Positions 60,485-64,000 of a stretch of DNA of 64,000 nt are shown here, one piece after another (within the stretch, counting starts at the first letter, position 1; every line of letters starts with the position of its first letter). This DNA is from Pseudomonas inefficax. Lineage in GTDB: Bacteria; Pseudomonadota; Gammaproteobacteria; Pseudomonadales; Pseudomonadaceae. A program made the translations under genes and the position numbers. The notes under the pieces are model-generated. The model made no database searches. It was not told the origin of the DNA and worked only from the letters and a program-made list of their open reading frames with translations. Location of the stretch: assembly GCF_900277125.1 (NCBI RefSeq), contig NZ_OPYN01000207.1, positions 332,852 through 396,851 of the forward strand, given 5' to 3'.

Positions 60485-61786
60485 TTATCTCCGGCTCGGG
60501 TTGAAGGTGCTCGGCAAGGTGGCCCAGCAACTATCGTAGTCGGCCTGCAACTGCGGGCATTCAAGGGCTTGCAGGCTCGGGCGCAGCACCTGGCTGGTCT
60601 CGAACATGAAGGCCATGGTGTTATCGATCTTGTGCGGCGCCAGGTCGGCGGCAATGGCCTTTTCGCAGGTTTCGGCGTCGGGGCCATGGGCGCTCATCAC
60701 CCCATGCAGCGAGGCACCGCCCGGCAGGAAACCCTCGGCCTTGGCGTCGTAGGCACCGTTGATCAGGCCCATGAACTCGTTCATCAGGTTGCGGTGGAAC
60801 CATGGTGGACGGAAGGTGTTCTCGGCCACCATCCAGCGTGGCGGGAAGATCACGAAGTCCATGTTGGCCAGGCCATGCACGCTTGTCGGCGAGGTCAGCA
60901 CGGTGAAGATCGACGGGTCCGGATGGTCGAAGCTGACCGTGCCGATGGTGTTGAAGCGGCGCAGGTCGTACTTGTACGGCACGTTGCTGCCGTGCCAGGC
61001 GACCACGTCCAGTGGCGAGTGCTGCAGTTCGCAGGCCCAGTGTTCGCCAAGGAACTTCTGCACCAGTTGCACCGGGCCATCGGCCTCTTCGTAATGCGCC
61101 ACCGGCGTGAGAAAGTCGCGCGGGTTGGCCAGCCCGTTGCTGCCGATCGGGCCCAGGTCCGGGATGCGCAGCGGCGCGCCGTGGTTTTCGGCGATGTAGC
61201 CGCGTGCCTCGCCGTCGAGCAGTTCGACGCGGAACTTCATGCCACGTGGGATAACCGCGATTTCCAGCGGCTCGACTTCCATCACCCCCAGCTCGGTGGC
61301 AATGCGCAGGCGCCCCTGTTGCGGCACCAGCAGCAGTTCACCGTCGGCGTTGAAGAACACGCGCTCCATGGAACGGTTGGCGCGGTAGATGTAGATGCTC
61401 ACGCCGGCCGGTTTTTCCGCAGCAGCGTTGGCCACCATCGGCAGCCAGCCTTCGATGAAATCGGTCGGTTCGACGGGGATTGGCTGGGGGCTCCAGCGCA
61501 GGCGGTTGGGGGTGATGGCCCCCAGCGGGCCGGTCAGCGGCTGGCGCGCCAGGCGCTCGAAACGCGGGTGCAGGGCAGACGGGCGAATACGGTACAGCCA
61601 GGTGCGGCGCAGCTCGCTGCGGGTCATGGTGAACGCCGTGCCCGACAGCAGCTCGGCATACAGCCCATAGGGTGCCTTCTGCGGCGAGTTCTGCCCGACC
61701 GGCAGGGCCCCTGGCAGCGCTTCGCTGGCAAACTCGTTGCCGAAGCCGCTGAGGTAGTGAAGGTCGGGTGACGTATCGCGATTCAT
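60485..61786 (-). CDS. hmgA: Homogentisate 1,2-dioxygenase
   Basis: 433 residues. Opens the ring of homogentisate to maleylacetoacetate. Iron ligands H331, E337 (HRNLMNE) and H367 (SAHGPD) are at the numbers known for P. putida. First gene of the unit; HmgR operators lie in the 168-bp gap to the divergent hmgR. Loss of this gene gives brown pyomelanin in pseudomonads. Confidence 0.97.
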   Translation of the reverse strand: MNRDTSPDLHYLSGFGNEFASEALPGALPVGQNSPQKAPYGLYAELLSGTAFTMTRSELRRTWLYRIRPSALHPRFERLARQPLTGPLGAITPNRLRWSPQPIPVEPTDFIEGWLPMVANAAAEKPAGVSIYIYRANRSMERVFFNADGELLLVPQQGRLRIATELGVMEVEPLEIAVIPRGMKFRVELLDGEARGYIAENHGAPLRIPDLGPIGSNGLANPRDFLTPVAHYEEADGPVQLVQKFLGEHWACELQHSPLDVVAWHGSNVPYKYDLRRFNTIGTVSFDHPDPSIFTVLTSPTSVHGLANMDFVIFPPRWMVAENTFRPPWFHRNLMNEFMGLINGAYDAKAEGFLPGGASLHGVMSAHGPDAETCEKAIAADLAPHKIDNTMAFMFETSQVLRPSLQALECPQLQADYDSCWATLPSTFNPSRR

Positions 61787-61871
61787 CGATGCCTCCGGGC
61801 TCTGGCCGAGCCGTTGCTGGCAGCTGGCTGCTGGCCCGGGGCGGGGTGGCAGCGCGTCTGCATTGTTTTTA

Positions 61872-61888
61872 TCGTAATCAGATTACGA
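61872..61888. promoter_or_regulatory. HmgR operator (17-bp perfect palindrome)
   Basis: TCGTAATCAGATTACGA is an 8-1-8 perfect palindrome in the hmgA-hmgR gap, the size reported for the HmgR operator. A third half-site CGTAAT (61893-61898) makes a second, overlapping dyad ATTACG-N5-CGTAAT at 61882-61898. Confidence 0.8.
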
Positions 61889-61954
61889 ATAACGTAATTT
61901 GCTACGGACAATGCGTCAAGCTATAAAGGCGCGACTCGACGAATCCGGAAGAAG

Positions 61955-62743
61955 ATGTCCATGGCCAAAGCCAGCTCCCCCGCCGACAACGGCAAGCAGA
62001 AAGTCCGCTCGGCGGAGGTCGGCACCGACATCCTCAAGGCCCTTGCCGAGCTCTCCCCGTCCACCTCCCTGTCGCGCCTGGCGGAACATGTGCAAATGCC
62101 AGCGAGCAAGGTGCACCGTTACCTGCAGGCATTGATCGCCAGCGGTTTTGCCGAGCAGGATGCGGCCACCAACCATTACGGCTTGGGGCGCGAGGCACTG
62201 CGGGTGGGGCTGGCGGCGCTGGGCAGCATCGATGTGCTGAAGATTGCCGCGTTGCCGTTATCGCAGCTGCGCGATGAACTTAACGAGAGCTGTTTCGTTG
62301 CCGTATGGGGCAACCAGGGTGCGACAGTGGTCAGCATCGAGCCGGCAGTACGCGCGGTCACCGTGGTAACGCAGATCGGCTCGGTACTGCCGCTGCTCAC
62401 ATCGTCCACCGGGCTGGTATTCGCCGCCTACCTGCCCGAGCGCGAGACCGTGGAGTTGCGTGACCGGGAACTGGCCGCCCTGCAGCACAACGCTGCCGAC
62501 TACCAGGCGGTGTTGGCGGGCATCCGTGAACGTGGCCTGCACCATGTGCACGGGCTGTTGATGCCGGGCGTGGATGCGCTGTCGGCCCCGGTGTTCAATG
62601 CCATGGGGCAGATCGCCGCGGTGATGACGGTGGTCGGGCCAACGTCGATCTTCCATGCCGACGAGCATGGCCCGGCGGCGCAGCGGCTGCTGGCGGCAAC
62701 GCGGGAAACCAGCTGGCGCATGGGGTACTCGCCCGCTAGCTGA
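61955..62743 (+). CDS. hmgR: IclR-family repressor of the homogentisate genes
   Basis: 262 residues from ATG 61955 (a second ATG at 61961 is an alternative). N-terminal winged HTH (about 18-75: SAEVGTDILKALAELSPSTSLSRLAEHVQMPASKVHRYLQALI) and IclR effector domain. Divergent from hmgA; represses it and is released by homogentisate. Position and operator match the known P. putida arrangement. Confidence 0.92.
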   Translation: MSMAKASSPADNGKQKVRSAEVGTDILKALAELSPSTSLSRLAEHVQMPASKVHRYLQALIASGFAEQDAATNHYGLGREALRVGLAALGSIDVLKIAALPLSQLRDELNESCFVAVWGNQGATVVSIEPAVRAVTVVTQIGSVLPLLTSSTGLVFAAYLPERETVELRDRELAALQHNAADYQAVLAGIRERGLHHVHGLLMPGVDALSAPVFNAMGQIAAVMTVVGPTSIFHADEHGPAAQRLLAATRETSWRMGYSPAS

Positions 62744-62923
62744 GCGCCTGCGGCACTATTGCCCGAAACGTAAAGGTGAATGTCATAAGCGGCTATTTTT
62801 CCTACAGGATCAGGCGCTTATTCTTAACTCACTGGCCGGCATGAAGGGCTCTCCCCCCCGCCTTTCAGGCCTGCGAGGTTCACCGACGTAGATTTTGAAG
62901 CTCCTTGATCTGACGTCTCGATT

Positions 62924-62950
62924 GGCCGCTGCGGCTTGCAGCGGCCTTTT
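62924..62950. terminator. Rho-independent terminator downstream of hmgR
   Basis: GGCCGCTG-cggcttg-CAGCGGCC stem (8 bp perfect), followed by TTTTTTATTT. Oriented for plus-strand transcription; about 180 bp after hmgR, so it may end hmgR or an unrecognised short transcript. Confidence 0.7.
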
Positions 62951-62975
62951 TTATTTGCCCTGAAAATTTCCGTCG

Positions 62976-63002
62976 CCTGTGCTGGCCTCTTCGCGGGCTT
63001 GC
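62976..63002. repeat. REP half, interrupted by an IS3 element
   Basis: CCTGTGCTGGCCTCTTCGCG... reads exactly like the left half of the other REPs up to GCGGGCTTGC, then changes to IS sequence TGAACTGG. The stem return arm and tail are missing from this side. Confidence 0.85.
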
Positions 63003-63066
63003 TGAACTGGCCTAATGATCCCGGACACCTCTTAAGGGCGATATGATTCGCCCAATCAGGAGGTTC

Positions 63067-63375
63067 ATGCAAGAACGAAAGACCTACACCCGCGAGTTCA
63101 AGCAACGTGCTGCCAGCATGGTTCTAGATGACCACTGCTCGATTCCCGACGTCTGCGCATCAATGGACGTCGGCCCTACAGCCCTGCGCCGCTGGGTTGA
63201 TCAGGTACGTAAAGAGCGACAGAAGGGCCAGCCAGTAGCCGGTACCAAAGCGATCAGCGACGAACAGCGAGAGCTCCAGCAACTGCGAGCCAAGATCAAG
63301 CGCCTGGAGACCGAGGCTGAAATCTTAAAAAAGGCTACGGCTCTCTTGATGTCGGATCCCGATCGTTTTTCCTGA
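63067..63375 (+). CDS. IS3-family transposase OrfA
   Basis: 102 residues. HTH_Tnp_1 domain (YTREFKQRAASMVLDDHCSIPDVCASMDVGPTALRRWVDQV), then a leucine-zipper-like coiled coil ELQQLRAKIKRLETEAEILKKATALL. GGAGG before the ATG at 63067. Binds the IS ends and, with OrfB, forms OrfAB through programmed frameshifting. Confidence 0.92.
   Translation: MQERKTYTREFKQRAASMVLDDHCSIPDVCASMDVGPTALRRWVDQVRKERQKGQPVAGTKAISDEQRELQQLRAKIKRLETEAEILKKATALLMSDPDRFS
63327..63333 (+). promoter_or_regulatory. Programmed -1 frameshift site A-AAA-AAG
   Basis: The heptamer lies in phase (tta-aaa-aag) near the 3' end of orfA and 14 codons before its stop. Slippage leads into the orfB frame. Confidence 0.85.
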
Positions 63376-64000
63376 TCGAGGAACTGAGAGAGTCAGGTTC
63401 GTATCCGACCAGCCTCCTTTGCAGTGCGCTGAGCGTGTCCCGTAGCGCGTTTTATGACTGGCTTCGCCGCCGTTCAGTGCCGAATACCAAGCGTGACGAA
63501 CTCAGAGAAAAAGTCATTCAACTGCACGGCGAAAGCAGGGGAAGCGCGGGTGCGAGAATGATCTCTGAGCACCTGAAGGCCCAGCAGCTCAAGGTGGGGA
63601 GGTATCTGGCCGGAAAACTCATGGAGGAGGCAAATCTGGACAGCAAGCAACGCCGTCCGCATCGAAATCGCTCCAAAGGCGTTGAAGCGTTTGTGGCCAA
63701 GAATCTGCTCGCGCGTAACTTTGAGCCAACAGCAATTAACCAGGTCTGGTGCGGTGATGTGACCAGTTTGATGGTCGGGAAGCGCTGGTATCACCTAGCA
63801 GTAGTGATTGATTTGTTCGCGCGTCGGATCGTTGGCTGGGCGTTTTCCCTGATCAACGACGCCAACTTGGTTAGCAAGGCGCTGAGGATGGCGGTAGGGG
63901 TCAGGGGCAAGCATGCAGGCTTGATGTTTCACTCGGATCAAGGCTGCCAATACACCAGCCAGCGCTTCCAGTCCGAGCTGCTTGAGCATGGGACAACGCA
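63333..64000 (+). CDS. IS3-family transposase OrfB, 5' part (rve integrase core)
   Basis: Read in the -1 frame from the slippage site; continues past the window end. The HTH_21 region (RSAFYDWLRRRS, RDELREKVIQLHGESRGSAGARMISEHL) is followed by the start of the DDE core with the first catalytic Asp in WCGDVTS and the second in HSDQGCQYTS; the Glu lies in the unseen part. No good start codon in its own frame, consistent with production only as OrfAB. Confidence 0.88.

Larger units (their letters stand above)
62744..63002. other. Gap between hmgR and the insertion sequence
   Basis: About 260 bp without a credible gene. It holds a terminator (62924-62950) and the left half of a REP (62976-63002) that breaks off at the IS. 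The stretch 62760-62920 shows no recognisable feature. Confidence 0.5.
63003..64000 (+). mobile_element. IS3-family insertion sequence, left part
   Basis: Begins TGAACTGGCCTAATGATCCC (terminal TG as in IS3 elements). Contains orfA and the start of orfB in the -1 frame with an A-AAA-AAG slippage motif; the right end is beyond the window. Base use is less GC-rich than the surrounding genes. Confidence 0.88.

Noticed and set aside
59117..61771. 884-codon plus-strand open frame opposite fahA and hmgA
   Set aside because: His/Gln/Val-rich shadow of two enzymes whose active sites are intact on the minus strand.
62824..63105. 93-codon minus-strand open frame spanning the terminator, REP half and IS end
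   Set aside because: It runs through a terminator, half a REP and the IS junction, so it is unlikely to be a gene.

Overview
The window is a chromosomal piece of a Pseudomonas putida-group bacterium. It is GC-rich with dense genes. The gene order algW / aapPMQJ / esterase / rhlB / moaEDC / phoH / yaaA / alg operon, and later yebG / leucine dehydrogenase / hmg genes, matches what I recall of P. putida. The intergenic gaps carry about 21 copies of the Pseudomonas-type REP doublet. No tRNA, rRNA or CRISPR array is visible.

Layout. 1-574: 3' end of the regulatory protease gene algW. 705-4862 (minus): an acidic/polar amino-acid ABC transporter (aapJQMP) behind a probable sigma-54 promoter. 5195-7416: esterase and DEAD-box helicase. 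7577-8741 (minus): moaCDE, molybdopterin synthesis. 8939-11851 (minus): PIN-PhoH protein and a NodB-like protein with a degenerate active site. 11989-12768: yaaA. 12906-13671: a long AT-rich control region. 13672-29892: the complete 12-gene alginate operon algD-8-44-K-E-G-X-L-I-J-F-A. These genes cover precursor supply (algA, algD), polymerisation (alg8/alg44), export and editing (algK, E, G, X, L) and acetylation (algI, J, F, with X).

30092-32445: a small membrane protein and two short-chain dehydrogenases. 32581-36660 (minus): an Emr-type tripartite MFS efflux pump with a LysR regulator (36886-37794); two matching 15-bp operator-like palindromes lie before pump and regulator. 38066-38515: a universal stress protein. 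38621-43400 (minus): a second tripartite pump of the aromatic-acid (FUSC/DUF1656/HlyD/OMF) type with its divergent LysR gene. 44719-45693: 2-ketoacid reductase. 45827-47869: EamA exporter and AraC regulator.

47987-54373 (minus): an iron-acquisition unit (DUF3649, PepSY membrane protein, DUF3325, ECF sigma, FecR, TonB receptor) behind a Fur box. 54606-56477: ribosome-associated HPF-like protein, DUF3509, PsiE and LexA-controlled yebG. 56602-58551: leucine dehydrogenase and a SirB1-like protein. 58545-62743: the homogentisate pathway (hmgA, fahA, maiA) and its IclR repressor, with a perfect operator. 63003-64000: the left part of an IS3-family element inserted inside a REP sequence.

The most unusual observations are: (1) REP doublets whose two halves are separated by exactly 32 nt in eleven copies, with a conserved CTGTG inside the spacer; (2) a REP doublet lying in frame between the ribosome-binding site/ATG of algK and its lipoprotein signal; (3) an IS3 element that has split a REP; (4) the paired LysR operators; and (5) a likely genome rearrangement junction at a REP doublet near 45.7 kb.
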